A program made the position numbers and the translations under genes. From positions 1-64,000 of the forward strand of contig NZ_QJPK01000018.1 of NCBI RefSeq assembly GCF_003259195.1: a stretch of 64,000 nucleotides of DNA, read 5' to 3'. Under the pieces are notes generated by a model. It saw nothing but the letters and a program-made list of their open reading frames with translations, ran no database searches and was not told the DNA's origin. This stretch comes from Paracoccus sediminilitoris (GTDB lineage Bacteria > Pseudomonadota > Alphaproteobacteria > Rhodobacterales > Rhodobacteraceae). Below, piece after piece: positions 36,073-45,754 of the stretch. Positions within the stretch are counted from its first letter, which is position 1. Each line of letters starts with the position of its first letter.

Positions 36073-37335
36073 TCAGTGATAGATGGGGAAACGATCGCAG
36101 ATCGCCTTGACCTGGGTGCGGACGCTGGTTTCGGTGTCGACGCAGCCATCGGGATTGGTGGCCAGCGCCTTCAGGACGCGCAGGATCATCTCTCCGATCT
36201 GGCGGAATTCGGCCTCGCGGAACCCACGGGTGGTGCCGGCGGAACTGCCAAGGCGGATGCCGCTGGTGACGAAGGGCTTTTCGGGGTCGAAGGGGATGGC
36301 GTTCTTGTTGCAGGTCAGGCCCGCGCGCTCCAACGCGATCTCGGCGGCCTTGCCGGTCACACCCAAGGGGCGCAGGTCGCACAGCACCATGTGGCAATCG
36401 GTGCCGCCCGACACGATGCCCATGCCCCCCGCCGTCAGCGTGTCGGCCAGCGCGCGGGCATTGGCGATGACATCGCGGGCGTAATCCTTGAACGACGGTT
36501 GCAGCGCCTCGCCGAAAGCCACGGCCTTGGCGGCGATCACATGCATCAGCGGGCCGCCCTGATTGCCTGGGAAGACGGCCGAGTTGAACTTCTTGGCCAG
36601 ATCGTCGTCATTGGTCAGGATGACGCCACCGCGCGGGCCGCGCAGGGTCTTGTGCGTGGTCGAGGTGACGACATGGGCATGGGGCACCGGGTTGGGGTAT
36701 TCACCCGCCGCGATCAGGCCCGCGTAATGCGCCATGTCCACCATTAGCCAGGCGCCCACCTCGTCCGCGATGGCGCGGAAGGCGGCGAAATCCATGTGGC
36801 GCGGATAGGCAGATGCGCCGGCCACGATCAGCTTAGGCCGTTCGGCCAGCGCCAGCTCGCGCACCTTGGCCATGTCGATCAGGTGGGTGTCGGGCTCGAC
36901 CTCATAGCTGACGACCTGGAACCATTTTCCGGACATGGTGACGGGCGAACCGTGGGTCAGGTGACCACCATGCGCCAGCGACAGGCCCATGATCTTGTCG
37001 CCAGGCTGCAGCAGCGCCAGAAAGACCGCCTGGTTGGCCTGGGCGCCGGAATGCGGCTGGACGTTCACATGGCCCGCCCCGAACAGCTGCTTCAGGCGGT
37101 CGCGGGCGATATCCTCGACCGCGTCCACGAATTCGCAGCCACCGTAATAGCGTTTGCCGGGATAGCCTTCGGCGTATTTGTTGGTCAGGACCGACCCCTG
37201 AGCCGCCAGCACGTCGGCCGAGACGATGTTCTCCGAGGCGATCAGCTCGATCTGATCCTGCTGGCGTAGCAGCTCGTGGCCGATGGCATCGGCGATGGCG
37301 CTGTCCGAGATGGCAGGGGTCTTGAAGTCCAGCAT
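36073..37335 (-). CDS. glyA: Serine hydroxymethyltransferase
   Basis: 420 aa from an ATG at 37335 with AAAGGAA upstream. PLP enzyme interconverting glycine plus 5,10-methylene-THF and serine. The PLP lysine lies in '[19 protein letters not shown]'; '[19 protein letters not shown]' and '[20 protein letters not shown]' are the substrate regions. Full length. It is the last gene of soxB-soxD-soxA-soxG-glyA. Here it would use both products of sarcosine oxidase, glycine and methylene-THF, to form serine. Confidence 0.95.
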   Translation of the reverse strand: MLDFKTPAISDSAIADAIGHELLRQQDQIELIASENIVSADVLAAQGSVLTNKYAEGYPGKRYYGGCEFVDAVEDIARDRLKQLFGAGHVNVQPHSGAQANQAVFLALLQPGDKIMGLSLAHGGHLTHGSPVTMSGKWFQVVSYEVEPDTHLIDMAKVRELALAERPKLIVAGASAYPRHMDFAAFRAIADEVGAWLMVDMAHYAGLIAAGEYPNPVPHAHVVTSTTHKTLRGPRGGVILTNDDDLAKKFNSAVFPGNQGGPLMHVIAAKAVAFGEALQPSFKDYARDVIANARALADTLTAGGMGIVSGGTDCHMVLCDLRPLGVTGKAAEIALERAGLTCNKNAIPFDPEKPFVTSGIRLGSSAGTTRGFREAEFRQIGEMILRVLKALATNPDGCVDTETSVRTQVKAICDRFPIYH

Positions 37336-37413
37336 GGAGGTTCCTTTCGGCATGACGGGGCCGCCCGCGACCATCAGTGTCGCGGCGGGACGGGGACAAG
37401 GGGGTGGCGGGGC

Positions 37414-37944
37414 CTAGAGGCCCGATCGCAGCTCGACCATCACCTGGTCAAGAATGGCGCGCACATGGGGCAGAAAGCTGCGCCAGACATCCATGCGGAA
37501 ATCCTGACGGTCGTCGCGCCACAGGGTGACGGTGGCGCTGTCGTAAAGCGTCCGCGCCCCCTGCCCCACAGGCATCGCCTCGATGTCGCGGGGGCAGCCG
37601 GTGGTCAGTGCGGTCAAAGCCTGCGCGCCCGATATGCGCAGCGTGATCTCTCGGTCGCTGATCTCGACCAGGCTGTGCGGGATCTGGCCATAGGCATTGC
37701 GGGACGCCGCGACCAGCGGTGCGGCATTATCGACAAGGATGGTCCATTCGTCGGGGCCAAGGCAAAAGACCTCGGCCCCCGCAGCCGTGGCGCGCTGGCC
37801 GATGGCGGTCGGCAGGTCCAGCGACAGCGCGGCGGCCAAGGCTGCGCGGTTGCCGGGACGCACGCGCAGGGAAAATCGCGGGTGCCAGGGAAGTTCCTCG
37901 ATCAGGAAGGGTGCGCTGTCGAAATCGTGGCGTTGCGTGGTCAT
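37414..37944 (-). CDS. soxG: Sarcosine oxidase gamma subunit
   Basis: 176 aa. 'EVFCLGPDEWTILVD' and 'SLVEISDREITLRISGAQAL' followed by 'GCPRDIEAMPVGQGARTLYD' are typical for SoxG, a GcvT-like small subunit. 'RMDVWRSFLPHVRAILDQ' is the usual end. It starts 10 bp after the soxA stop. It is a structural part of the heterotetrameric sarcosine oxidase. Confidence 0.92.
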   Translation of the reverse strand: MTTQRHDFDSAPFLIEELPWHPRFSLRVRPGNRAALAAALSLDLPTAIGQRATAAGAEVFCLGPDEWTILVDNAAPLVAASRNAYGQIPHSLVEISDREITLRISGAQALTALTTGCPRDIEAMPVGQGARTLYDSATVTLWRDDRQDFRMDVWRSFLPHVRAILDQVMVELRSGL

Positions 37945-37954
37945 TTTCCGCTCC

Positions 37955-40945
37955 TCAGGCCTTCAGCCGTTCGCCGTCAGGGTCATAGAAGTTGGTCGAG
38001 GTGATCGTGGCCTGCACCGTCCCTTCCGGCATGGGGATATGCACCGTCCTGCCCATCATCGCATGGCCGCCGGTGATGACCGCCATCGCGATGGGCCTGC
38101 CAAGGGCCACCGAGTCATAGGACGAGGTGACGTGACCGGCCATGGTCATCGGCAGGCTCTGGTTCGGGTCCAGCACGATCTGCGCACCCTCCTCCAGCCG
38201 GGTGCCGTTTTCGGTCAGCAGGCCGACCAGTTGCTTGCGGTTCGGCGCCACGATGTCGGGACGCTGCAGCGACCGCTTGCCGACGAAGTCCTTCTTGGCC
38301 TTGCCGATGGCCCAGTCCAGACCGGCATCCTGCGGGGTGACGGTGCCGTCGGTGTCCTGGCCCACGATGATATAGCCCTTTTCGGCGCGCAGGACGTGCA
38401 TCGTCTCGGTGCCATAGGGGCAGATGTCGTATTGCTGCCCGGCCTCGTGGATGGCTTGCCACAGCTGCATTCCATGGCGGGCGGGGACGTTCACCTCGAA
38501 GCCCAGTTCACCGGTGAAGCTGATGCGGAAAAGGCGCGCGGGCAGACCCGCCACGGTGCATTCCGCAACCGACATATGCGGGAAGTTCACGTCCGACAGG
38601 TCCAGCCCTTCGACCAGCTTTTCCAGCACCTTGCGCGCGTTCGGGCCGTTCAGCGCGACCGTGGCCCATTGTTCGGTGGTCGAGGTCAGCCAGACGTCCA
38701 GGTCCGGCCATTCAGTCTGAAGATAATCCTCCATCATATTCATGACGCGCGCGGCACCGCCGGTGGTGGTGGTGACATGGAACAGGTCGGGCGACAGGCG
38801 GCCGATGACGCCGTCATCGCGGATGAAGCCATCCTCGCCCAACAGCAAGCCGTAACGGCAGCGGCCCGGCTGCAGCTTGGTCCAAGGGTTGGTATACATG
38901 CGGTTCATGAATTCGACCGCATCCGGTCCCGTGACCTCGATCTTGCCCAAGGTGGACGCGTCGAACATGCCGACCGAGGCGCGCGTCGCACGGCATTCGC
39001 GCGCGACAGCTTGGTGCATGTCCTCGGCCCCTTGCGGGAAATACCAGGCGCGGCGCCACAGCGACACGGGTTCGAACACCGCGCCCTGAGCCTCGGCCCA
39101 AGGGTCGATCGGCGTCTTGCGGGTGATCTCGAACGTCGCGCCCTTGTGGTAACCTGCGAAGGCCCCGAAACTGGTCGGCGTATAGGGCGGGCGGAAGGTC
39201 GTCAGCCCCACCTGCGGGGGCTCCTTGCCCAAGGCGTCTGCGGCGATCATCAGCCCGTTGATGTTCGACATCTTGCCCTGGTCGGTGGCCATGCCGTTGG
39301 TGGTATAGCGCTTGACATGCTCGATGGACCGCATGCCTTCGCGGACGGCCAGGCGGATGTCCTTGGCAGTCACGTCATTCTGGTAATCGACAAAGGCCTT
39401 GGCTTTGCTGGGGCTGCGGTCGGTCGGCAGTTCCGTCTGGCTTGTGCCGGTGCCGGGGCGGTCGCCCTCGACCCGCGCATCGGACCCGGCGGCATCGCGG
39501 CCAAGGGCCTTGGCGGCGGCGATGCCGGCCTTCACGCCGTCCGCCAGCACCGGACCGTAGCCCCACAGCCCGCGACCGGCCCCGGCGATCTGGCAGGCCT
39601 CGGTCTTGTGGTTCGGCAGGAAGGTACGGCTGTCGGCATCCCAGGCCAGCGACCCCTTGGTGTGGGAAAACAGGTGCAGCGACGGCGTCCATCCGCCGCA
39701 GATCAGCAGCGCGTCGCAGGCGATCTTGCGGCCCGCGCCGACCTGCCCATGACGAACCGGATTTACGCGCACGGACTTGACCCGCAGGCGACCCTCGGTG
39801 CCGGTGGCGGTGTGGCCGGTCAGGACCTGAATGCCCCGCTTGCGGGCGGCGTCCAGCAGATCGCTGCGCACGCTGGTGCGAGTGTCGGCGATGACCGCCA
39901 CCCGCGCGCCCGCATCGACCAGATCAAAGGCGGCGTAATAGGCGCTGTCATGGCTGGTCACCACGGCGGCATTATCGCCCACCTTGACGCCATAGCGGTT
40001 CAGATAGGTCTGCGCGGCCCCGGCCAGCATGACGCCCGGTCGGTCATTGCCGTCAAAGACCAGCGGCTTTTCCAAGGCACCCTGCGCAAGGATCACCTGC
40101 CCGGCGCGGACATGCCACATGCGTTCGCGCGGCGCGCCATGGGGCGGCTGGTCCAGGTGGTCGGTGACGCGCTCGACCAGACCGACGAAGTTCTGGTGGT
40201 AATATCCGATGGCCGTGGTGCGGGTCATCAGGCGGACGCCGGCGGCGCGCAGCTGCGACAGCTGTTCTGCCAACCAGGCCCAAGACCCGCGCCCTTCGAT
40301 GCGGACCGATGGATCGGACAGCAGCGATCCGCCCAATTCGGGGTTTTCATCCACCAGCATGACGCGGGCCCCCGATTTGGCCGCCGTCAGCGCCGCCGCG
40401 ATCCCCGCCGCGCCGCCGCCCACGACCAGCACGTCGGTGTGCAGGTTGCGGTGCGCATAGTTGTCGGGGTCGGTTTCGGTCGGCGACTTGCCCAGGCCTG
40501 CGGCGGCGCGGATGAAGGGCTCGTAGACCTTGTCCCAGAAGCTGCGCGGCCACATGAAGGTCTTGTAGTAGAAGCCGGCCGAAAACAGCATGTAGGCGCG
40601 GTCGTTCAACGCCCCGATGTCGAAGGACAGGCGGGGCCATTTGTTCTGGCTTTCGGTGGTCAGGTTCGCGCGCAGCTCCTGCACGGTGGCGCGGGTGTTG
40701 GGCTCGAACCGTCCCGGCCCGCGGGACGTGCCGATCAGGGCGTTCGGTTCCTCGGACCCGGCGGTGACGGCGCCGCGCGGGCGGTGATACTTGAACGACC
40801 GCCCCATCAGGTGCACGCCGTTGGCCAACAGCGCGGAAGCGACCGTGTCGCCGCGCAGGCCCTGATAGGTGCGCCCGTCGAAGGTGAAGTTGACCGGCGC
40901 GGCAGGATCGACGCGCCCCATGCCGGGGATGCGGTGACGGCTCAT
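37955..40945 (-). CDS. soxA: Sarcosine oxidase alpha subunit
   Basis: 996 aa, full length for the family. N-terminal region with a ferredoxin-like fold ('VNFTFDGRTYQGLRGDTVAS'), then an NAD/FAD-type Rossmann domain ('DVLVVGGGAAGIAAALTAAK') and a C-terminal GcvT-type folate domain ('ARVMNMMEDYLQTEW', 'TTEQWATVALNGPNARKVLE', 'ISFTGELGFEVNVP'). With beta, gamma and delta it oxidises sarcosine to glycine, with the methyl carbon moving to THF. The start overlaps the soxD stop by 4 bp. Confidence 0.95.
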   Translation of the reverse strand: MSRHRIPGMGRVDPAAPVNFTFDGRTYQGLRGDTVASALLANGVHLMGRSFKYHRPRGAVTAGSEEPNALIGTSRGPGRFEPNTRATVQELRANLTTESQNKWPRLSFDIGALNDRAYMLFSAGFYYKTFMWPRSFWDKVYEPFIRAAAGLGKSPTETDPDNYAHRNLHTDVLVVGGGAAGIAAALTAAKSGARVMLVDENPELGGSLLSDPSVRIEGRGSWAWLAEQLSQLRAAGVRLMTRTTAIGYYHQNFVGLVERVTDHLDQPPHGAPRERMWHVRAGQVILAQGALEKPLVFDGNDRPGVMLAGAAQTYLNRYGVKVGDNAAVVTSHDSAYYAAFDLVDAGARVAVIADTRTSVRSDLLDAARKRGIQVLTGHTATGTEGRLRVKSVRVNPVRHGQVGAGRKIACDALLICGGWTPSLHLFSHTKGSLAWDADSRTFLPNHKTEACQIAGAGRGLWGYGPVLADGVKAGIAAAKALGRDAAGSDARVEGDRPGTGTSQTELPTDRSPSKAKAFVDYQNDVTAKDIRLAVREGMRSIEHVKRYTTNGMATDQGKMSNINGLMIAADALGKEPPQVGLTTFRPPYTPTSFGAFAGYHKGATFEITRKTPIDPWAEAQGAVFEPVSLWRRAWYFPQGAEDMHQAVARECRATRASVGMFDASTLGKIEVTGPDAVEFMNRMYTNPWTKLQPGRCRYGLLLGEDGFIRDDGVIGRLSPDLFHVTTTTGGAARVMNMMEDYLQTEWPDLDVWLTSTTEQWATVALNGPNARKVLEKLVEGLDLSDVNFPHMSVAECTVAGLPARLFRISFTGELGFEVNVPARHGMQLWQAIHEAGQQYDICPYGTETMHVLRAEKGYIIVGQDTDGTVTPQDAGLDWAIGKAKKDFVGKRSLQRPDIVAPNRKQLVGLLTENGTRLEEGAQIVLDPNQSLPMTMAGHVTSSYDSVALGRPIAMAVITGGHAMMGRTVHIPMPEGTVQATITSTNFYDPDGERLKA

Positions 40946-41244
40946 TCGGCAGCCTCCTTCACGGCGGTCAGGTCGGGGCGGGCTTCACCGGCCTTGTAGG
41001 TCATCAGGAAACGGTCGCTGACAGTGTCGCGCACCGCGTTGAAGAAGCGGGCGCAGCCGTGGACGTGCCGCCAGCGTTCGAAATGGGGTCCACGCGCGTT
41101 GGTGCGGATGAACAGATAATCGCGCCATTCCTCATCCGTCAGCGTGGACGGATCGGCGGGGCGGTTGATATGCGCCTCTCCGGCATAGGCGAATTCGGAT
41201 TCGGGCAGGGTGGCGTCGCAATAGGGGCAATGGATCAGCAGCAT
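40942..41244 (-). CDS. soxD: Sarcosine oxidase delta subunit
   Basis: 100 aa zinc-binding small subunit. 'IHCPYCDATLPESEFAYAGE' has the CxxC pair; a later Cys and His ('HVHGCARFFNAVRDTVSDRF') complete the usual zinc site. It lies between soxB and soxA in the canonical B-D-A-G order. Confidence 0.95.
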   Translation of the reverse strand: MLLIHCPYCDATLPESEFAYAGEAHINRPADPSTLTDEEWRDYLFIRTNARGPHFERWRHVHGCARFFNAVRDTVSDRFLMTYKAGEARPDLTAVKEAAE

Positions 41245-41254
41245 CGTAAACCTC

Positions 41255-42508
41255 TCAGTGTGCGACGGCGGCGGCGGCGGCTTCGTCGATCAGCCGGCCG
41301 GTGGTGAAGCGTTCAAGCGTGAAGGGCGCATTGATCGGGTGCGGTTCGTCCTTGGCCACGGTCCAGGCCAGCGTATGCGCGGCCCCCGGCGTCGCCTTGA
41401 AGCCGCCCGTGCCCCATCCGCAATTGACGTAGAGACCCTTGACCGGGGTCTTGCCGATGATGGCGCTGCGGTCGGGGGTGACGTCCACGATGCCGCCCCA
41501 TTTGCGCAGCATCCGCATGCGGTTGAAGATGGGAAAGACCTCGCAGATGGCGGCGACGGTGTGTTCGATCAGCGGCAGGCCGCCGCGCTGGCTATAGCTG
41601 GTATACTGGTCGGTCCCCGACCCGATGACCAGTTCGCCCTTGTCGGATTGGCTGATATAGGCGTGGACCGTGTTCGACATGACGACGCAGGGAAAGATCG
41701 GTTTGACCGGTTCGCTGACCAGCGCCTGCAGCGGATAGCTTTCCAGCGGCATCCTGACGCCTGCGCTGTCCATCACGACGCTGGTGTGGCCGGCGGCCGA
41801 CACGGCGACCTTTTTGGCCTTGATGAAGCCCTTGGCGGTATCGACACCCTGTACCGACCCGTCCGGCCCGCGCCGGATCGCGATGACCGGGCAGTTCTGG
41901 ATGATGTCGACGCCGCGCGCCGCCGCCGCCCGGGCATAGCCCCAGGCCACCGCATCGTGCCGCGCCGTGCCCGCCCGCATCTGCAACGCTGCGCCCATCA
42001 CCGGGTAGCGCGCGTCGGGGCTGATATTCAGCGGCGGGCAGAAGGCCTTGGCCTCTTCCTTGGACAGCCAGCGGTTGTCGACGCCGTTCAGGCGGTTGGC
42101 ATGGATGTGGCGCTGGAAGGATTGAACGTCATGGACGTTATGCGCCAGCATCATCACGCCGCGCTTGGAATACATGACGTTGTAGTTCAGCTCTTGACTC
42201 AGGTTTTCCCACAGGTCCAGCGCGTGATCATAGAGCTTTGCGCTTTCGTCATAGAGATAGTTCGACCGGATGATGGTGGTGTTGCGGCCCGTGTTGCCGC
42301 CACCCAGCCAGCCCTTGTCGATCACCGCGACATTGGTGATGCCGTGTTCCTTGGCCAAGTAATAGGCCGCGCCCAGCCCATGCCCGCCCGCGCCGACGAT
42401 GATGACGTCGTATTCTGCCTTGGGCTGGCTGTCGGGCCATTGCTCGCGCCAGTTTTTATGCCCGGTCAGCGCATTCCTGAGCAGGGACATCGCAGAGAAA
42501 CGTTGCAT
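41255..42508 (-). CDS. soxB: Sarcosine oxidase beta subunit
   Basis: 417 aa from an ATG at 42508 with AAAGGG upstream; the open frame reaches further but the extra 36 codons lie in the divergent promoter. FAD motif '[18 protein letters not shown]' and '[20 protein letters not shown]', '[20 protein letters not shown]' and the C-terminal '[20 protein letters not shown]'. It carries the amine oxidation site and the covalent flavin of the complex. First gene of soxB-D-A-G-glyA, facing a GlxA-family regulator. Confidence 0.95.
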   Translation of the reverse strand: MQRFSAMSLLRNALTGHKNWREQWPDSQPKAEYDVIIVGAGGHGLGAAYYLAKEHGITNVAVIDKGWLGGGNTGRNTTIIRSNYLYDESAKLYDHALDLWENLSQELNYNVMYSKRGVMMLAHNVHDVQSFQRHIHANRLNGVDNRWLSKEEAKAFCPPLNISPDARYPVMGAALQMRAGTARHDAVAWGYARAAAARGVDIIQNCPVIAIRRGPDGSVQGVDTAKGFIKAKKVAVSAAGHTSVVMDSAGVRMPLESYPLQALVSEPVKPIFPCVVMSNTVHAYISQSDKGELVIGSGTDQYTSYSQRGGLPLIEHTVAAICEVFPIFNRMRMLRKWGGIVDVTPDRSAIIGKTPVKGLYVNCGWGTGGFKATPGAAHTLAWTVAKDEPHPINAPFTLERFTTGRLIDEAAAAAVAH

Positions 42509-42530
42509 GGCGGGTGCCCTTTCGTCGAAG

Positions 42531-42582
42531 CTGGCTGTCACGTTACCGTCGGGTCCGACGTCAAAATTGTAGATTTGCGTCA
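42531..42582. promoter_or_regulatory. Candidate operator, copy 2 (soxB / glxA-type regulator divergent promoter)
   Basis: CTGGCTGTCACGTTACC at 42531-42547, CCGAC in the middle, and ATTTGCGTCA at 42573-42582. It repeats the blocks and the 42-bp spacing of copy 1 at 31921-31972. It fills most of the 95-bp gap between the two start codons, so it overlaps both promoters. Confidence 0.6.
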
Positions 42583-42603
42583 GCAATCCTGTAGCTTTGC
42601 GCC

Positions 42604-43647
42604 ATGACACCGCCACCGCCCCCGTCCCGCAACCGCCTGCGCGTCGCCTTTCTTCTGGCCGACCAGTTCACGCTGTCGGCCTTTGCCAATTTCGTGGACG
42701 TTCTGCGGCTGGCGGCGGACGACGCCGACAAGTCGCGGCGCATCCTGTGCGACTGGTCGGTGCTGGCCGAACGGATGGACCCGGTCGCCTCCAGCTGCGG
42801 GGTGCGGGTCCAGCCGGACACGCCGTTGCGCCGGGCGGGGGCGTTCGACTATCTGGTGGTCGTCGGCGGGCTGATCAGCGACCGCGCGGCCTTCGGGGCC
42901 GGGGCCTTGGACTTCATGCGTCAGGCGGCCGCGCGGGGCGTGCCGCTGGTGGGGCTGTGCACGGGGGTCTTCACCCTGCAGGCGGCGGGGCTGCTGCAGG
43001 GGTATCGCTGCTGCGTCAGCTGGTTTCACCATCAGGACTTCCTGGACCGGTTCGACAGCGAAACGCCGGTCTCGGACCAGATCTTCGTCGTCGATCGCGA
43101 CCGCCTGACCTGTTCGGGCGGGCACGGCACGTCGCATCTGGCAGCCTTTCTGGTTCAACGCCATGTCGGCCAATCCGCCGCCACGAAAAGCCTCAACATC
43201 ATGATGATCGAAGACGCGCTTGGCGGTCAGCGCGCCCAACCGGGCCAGATGCTGGCCCGGCAGGCGCGGGACGATCTGGTCAAGCGCGCGGTCTTGAAGA
43301 TGCAGCAGAACATCGAAGCGCCGCTTGGCATCGAACAGATCGCCGCCGCCCTGAACACCGCGCGTCGCACGCTGGAACGGCGCTTTCAGGCCGATCTGGG
43401 GCAATCGCCGCGCCGCATCTATCTGGAGATCAGGCTGGACCGCGCCACGGCCCGATTGCGGCGCAGCAACCAGTCGGTGACGGATGTCGCGCTGTCCTGC
43501 GGTTTCTGCGACGCGCCGCACCTGACGCGGGCCCTGAAATCCGAACGCGGAATGACGCCGGGCGACATCCGCAGCGGCATGTCCGAAACCCGCCAGCCCT
43601 TGGCGCCAGGCGATCAGATATCCTTGACCAATCGCAGCGCATCATAG
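42604..43647 (+). CDS. GlxA-family transcriptional regulator (DJ-1/PfpI plus AraC domain), copy 2
   Basis: 347 aa, paralogue of the regulator at 31994, with the same domain order: sensor domain ('[20 protein letters not shown]', '[16 protein letters not shown]', '[12 protein letters not shown]') and AraC-type DNA-binding domain ('[20 protein letters not shown]', '[20 protein letters not shown]'). It diverges from soxB and probably activates the sarcosine oxidase operon in response to a betaine-pathway metabolite. Its end overlaps the convergent DgcA-like gene by 34 bp. Confidence 0.9.
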   Translation: MTPPPPPSRNRLRVAFLLADQFTLSAFANFVDVLRLAADDADKSRRILCDWSVLAERMDPVASSCGVRVQPDTPLRRAGAFDYLVVVGGLISDRAAFGAGALDFMRQAAARGVPLVGLCTGVFTLQAAGLLQGYRCCVSWFHHQDFLDRFDSETPVSDQIFVVDRDRLTCSGGHGTSHLAAFLVQRHVGQSAATKSLNIMMIEDALGGQRAQPGQMLARQARDDLVKRAVLKMQQNIEAPLGIEQIAAALNTARRTLERRFQADLGQSPRRIYLEIRLDRATARLRRSNQSVTDVALSCGFCDAPHLTRALKSERGMTPGDIRSGMSETRQPLAPGDQISLTNRSAS

Positions 43648-45650
43648 ATCGCCGCATGGGTGTTTCGCGCGGCGACCGCGTCACCGATGCGGAACAGTTG
43701 GAAGCGGCCTTCGGGATTGTCGTCGACCCATTGGGGCAGGCCCGCCAGCAGGGCGTCGTGATCCAGCCGTCCCAGGTTGCGCGACAGGGGCTTCAGGTCA
43801 AAATACAGGTCGTCCAACGGGCGTGTGCCGTGGTTCACCACCACCTGATCGACCAGCCTGTCGCGCGTCATGCCACCGTAATCGCTGCCAAGCGTGGCGC
43901 GCAGGCGGTTGCCCTCGCGGGCCACCGACAACAGCCGCCAAGTGACCGTGAAGGTCACGTCGCGGGCCTGAAGGCTGCGCATGTAGGGGACCAGGTTCAT
44001 GGCCATCACCTCGGGGGCGAAACTGCGGTCTGGGGTCACGATCTCGACCCGTGCGCCGGTGGCTGCGATGATGTCGGCGGCCTGAAGGCCCGCATGATCG
44101 CCCGCATCGTCAAAGATCAGGACGTCTTGGCCCGGCTTGACGTCCCCCGACAGGATGTCCCAGGCCGAACAGACCAAGTCATTGCCCGCGCCCAGCACCT
44201 CGGTATGGGGCAGGCCGCCGGTGGCGATGATCACCGCGTCGGGCCGCGTGGCCAGCACGTCATCGACTTCGGCGAAGGCGTTGAAACGGAAGGTCACCCC
44301 CCGCTTCTGGCACATTGCCATCCGCCACGCGACGATCGAGATCATCTCGCGCCGCCGTTCCTGCCGGGCGGTCAGGCGGATCTGGCCGCCGGACTGGTCG
44401 GCGGCCTCGAAGACGGTGACGGCATGGCCGCGTTCGGCGGCGATGCGGGCAGCTTCAAGGCCCCCCGGACCGGCACCCACGACCGTCACGCGGCGCGGTT
44501 CAGATGCCGCCGGAATGTCGTGGGGCATCGTCTCCTCGCGCCCGGTGGCGGCGTTGTGCAGGCAGAAGGCCAGCCCGCCCTGATAGATGCGATCCAGGCA
44601 GTAATTCGCGCCGACGCAGGGACGGATGTCATCCTCGCGCCCTTCCACGATCTTGCGCACCAGATGCGGGTCGGCCATATGCGCCCGCGTCATGCCCACC
44701 ATGTCGACCAACCCCGCCGCGATGGCATGACGCGCCGTCGCCACGTCGGGGATCTTGGCGGCATGGAAGGTCGGAAATTCGGTGGCCTTCCGGATCCGTC
44801 CCGCAAATTCCAGATGCGGCGCGTTGCGCATGCCCTGCACCGGGATCACGTCAGTCAGGCCGGCATCGGTGTCGATATGGCCGCGCACCACGTTCAGGAA
44901 ATCGACCAACCCGCTGTCCTTCAACTTCTGCGAGATGGTGATGCCATCATCGGCCCCAAACCCGCCCGGCAGGCATTCGTCGCCGGTATAGCGCAGGCCC
45001 ACCAGAAAATCCGGGCCACAACGTTCGCGGATGCCGCGCAGGATGTCGAAGGTAAAGCGCAGGCGGTTGTCCAGGCTGCCGCCGTATTCATCCTCCAGGT
45101 CATTGGTCAGGGGGGACCAGAACTGGTCCATCAGATGGCCATAGGCCTGCAGTTCCAGCCCGTCCAGCCCGGCGGCCTTCATCCGTTCGGCCGCATCCAC
45201 ATAATCGGTGATGATGCGCTGGATGTCCCAATCCTCCATCTTCTTGGGGAAGGAACGATGCGCGGCCTCGCGTTCGTGGCTGGGCGACACGACGGGCAGC
45301 CAGTCGGCCTTGTCCCACCGCGTGCGGCGGCCCAGATGGGTCAGCTGGATCATCACGGCCGTGCCGTGGTCATGGCATTCGTCGGTCAATCGCTTCATCC
45401 AGCCGACGACCTCGTCCTTCCAGGCCAGGATGTTGTTGAAGACCGGCGGACTGTCGCGCGACACCGCCGCAGACCCCGCCGTCATGGTCAGCGCCACCCC
45501 CGCGCGGGCCCGTTCGACGTGATAGGCCCGATAGCGGTCCTTGGGCATTCCGTCTTCGGGATAGGCCGGTTCATGGCTGGTGATCATGATCCGGTTGCGA
45601 AGTGTCAGATGTTTCAGTCGATAGGGCTGCAAAAGCGGATCGTCGGACAT
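43614..45650 (-). CDS. DgcA-like N-demethylase (NADH:flavin oxidoreductase family)
   Basis: 678 aa from an ATG at 45650 with AGGAAGG upstream. The N-terminal Old Yellow Enzyme barrel ('LKHLTLRNRIMITSHEPAYP', 'VMIQLTHLGRR', 'DGLELQAYGHLMDQF') binds FMN. A cysteine cluster at about 343-361 ('RPCVGANYCLDRIYQGGLAFC') and a C-terminal FAD/NAD domain ('VTVVGAGPGGLEAARIAAER') follow, as in trimethylamine dehydrogenase relatives. The closest known types are DgcA (dimethylglycine catabolism) and N-methylproline/stachydrine demethylases. The second of four canonical Fe-S cysteines is Ala here. It diverges from a TetR regulator; no DgcB partner adjoins. Substrate uncertain. Confidence 0.85.
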   Translation of the reverse strand: MSDDPLLQPYRLKHLTLRNRIMITSHEPAYPEDGMPKDRYRAYHVERARAGVALTMTAGSAAVSRDSPPVFNNILAWKDEVVGWMKRLTDECHDHGTAVMIQLTHLGRRTRWDKADWLPVVSPSHEREAAHRSFPKKMEDWDIQRIITDYVDAAERMKAAGLDGLELQAYGHLMDQFWSPLTNDLEDEYGGSLDNRLRFTFDILRGIRERCGPDFLVGLRYTGDECLPGGFGADDGITISQKLKDSGLVDFLNVVRGHIDTDAGLTDVIPVQGMRNAPHLEFAGRIRKATEFPTFHAAKIPDVATARHAIAAGLVDMVGMTRAHMADPHLVRKIVEGREDDIRPCVGANYCLDRIYQGGLAFCLHNAATGREETMPHDIPAASEPRRVTVVGAGPGGLEAARIAAERGHAVTVFEAADQSGGQIRLTARQERRREMISIVAWRMAMCQKRGVTFRFNAFAEVDDVLATRPDAVIIATGGLPHTEVLGAGNDLVCSAWDILSGDVKPGQDVLIFDDAGDHAGLQAADIIAATGARVEIVTPDRSFAPEVMAMNLVPYMRSLQARDVTFTVTWRLLSVAREGNRLRATLGSDYGGMTRDRLVDQVVVNHGTRPLDDLYFDLKPLSRNLGRLDHDALLAGLPQWVDDNPEGRFQLFRIGDAVAARNTHAAIYDALRLVKDI

Positions 45651-45670
45651 AGTGTTGCCTTCCTGCTGCC

Positions 45671-45681
45671 GGGGGGGGGGG
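45671..45681. repeat. G11 homopolymer in the leader of the DgcA-like gene
   Basis: Eleven consecutive G (C on the coding strand) about 20-30 bp before the DgcA-like start and just upstream of its ribosome binding site. Homopolymers of this length slip during replication, so the distance between promoter elements and ribosome binding site could vary between cells. Confidence 0.6.
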
Positions 45682-45740
45682 TCGAAAGACGGAAACCCAG
45701 AATGTTCATATGTGTCAAGATAATTTACGCCACTGTCTGG

Positions 45741-45754
45741 CCAAAGTTCTTTGG
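45741..45754. promoter_or_regulatory. Palindromic operator candidate between the DgcA-like and TetR genes
   Basis: CCAAAG-TT-CTTTGG is a perfect 6-bp inverted repeat. It overlaps a second one, GTTC-N6-GAAC at 45747-45760. The site lies in the 152-bp divergent region 49 bp before the TetR start. Such short palindromes are typical TetR operators; autoregulation and control of the demethylase are inferred. Confidence 0.45.

Noticed and set aside
37697..40999. An 1100-codon open frame antisense to soxA and soxG
   Set aside because: It is a by-product of high-GC codon use opposite sarcosine oxidase; no start signal or known domain, and the minus-strand genes are certain.
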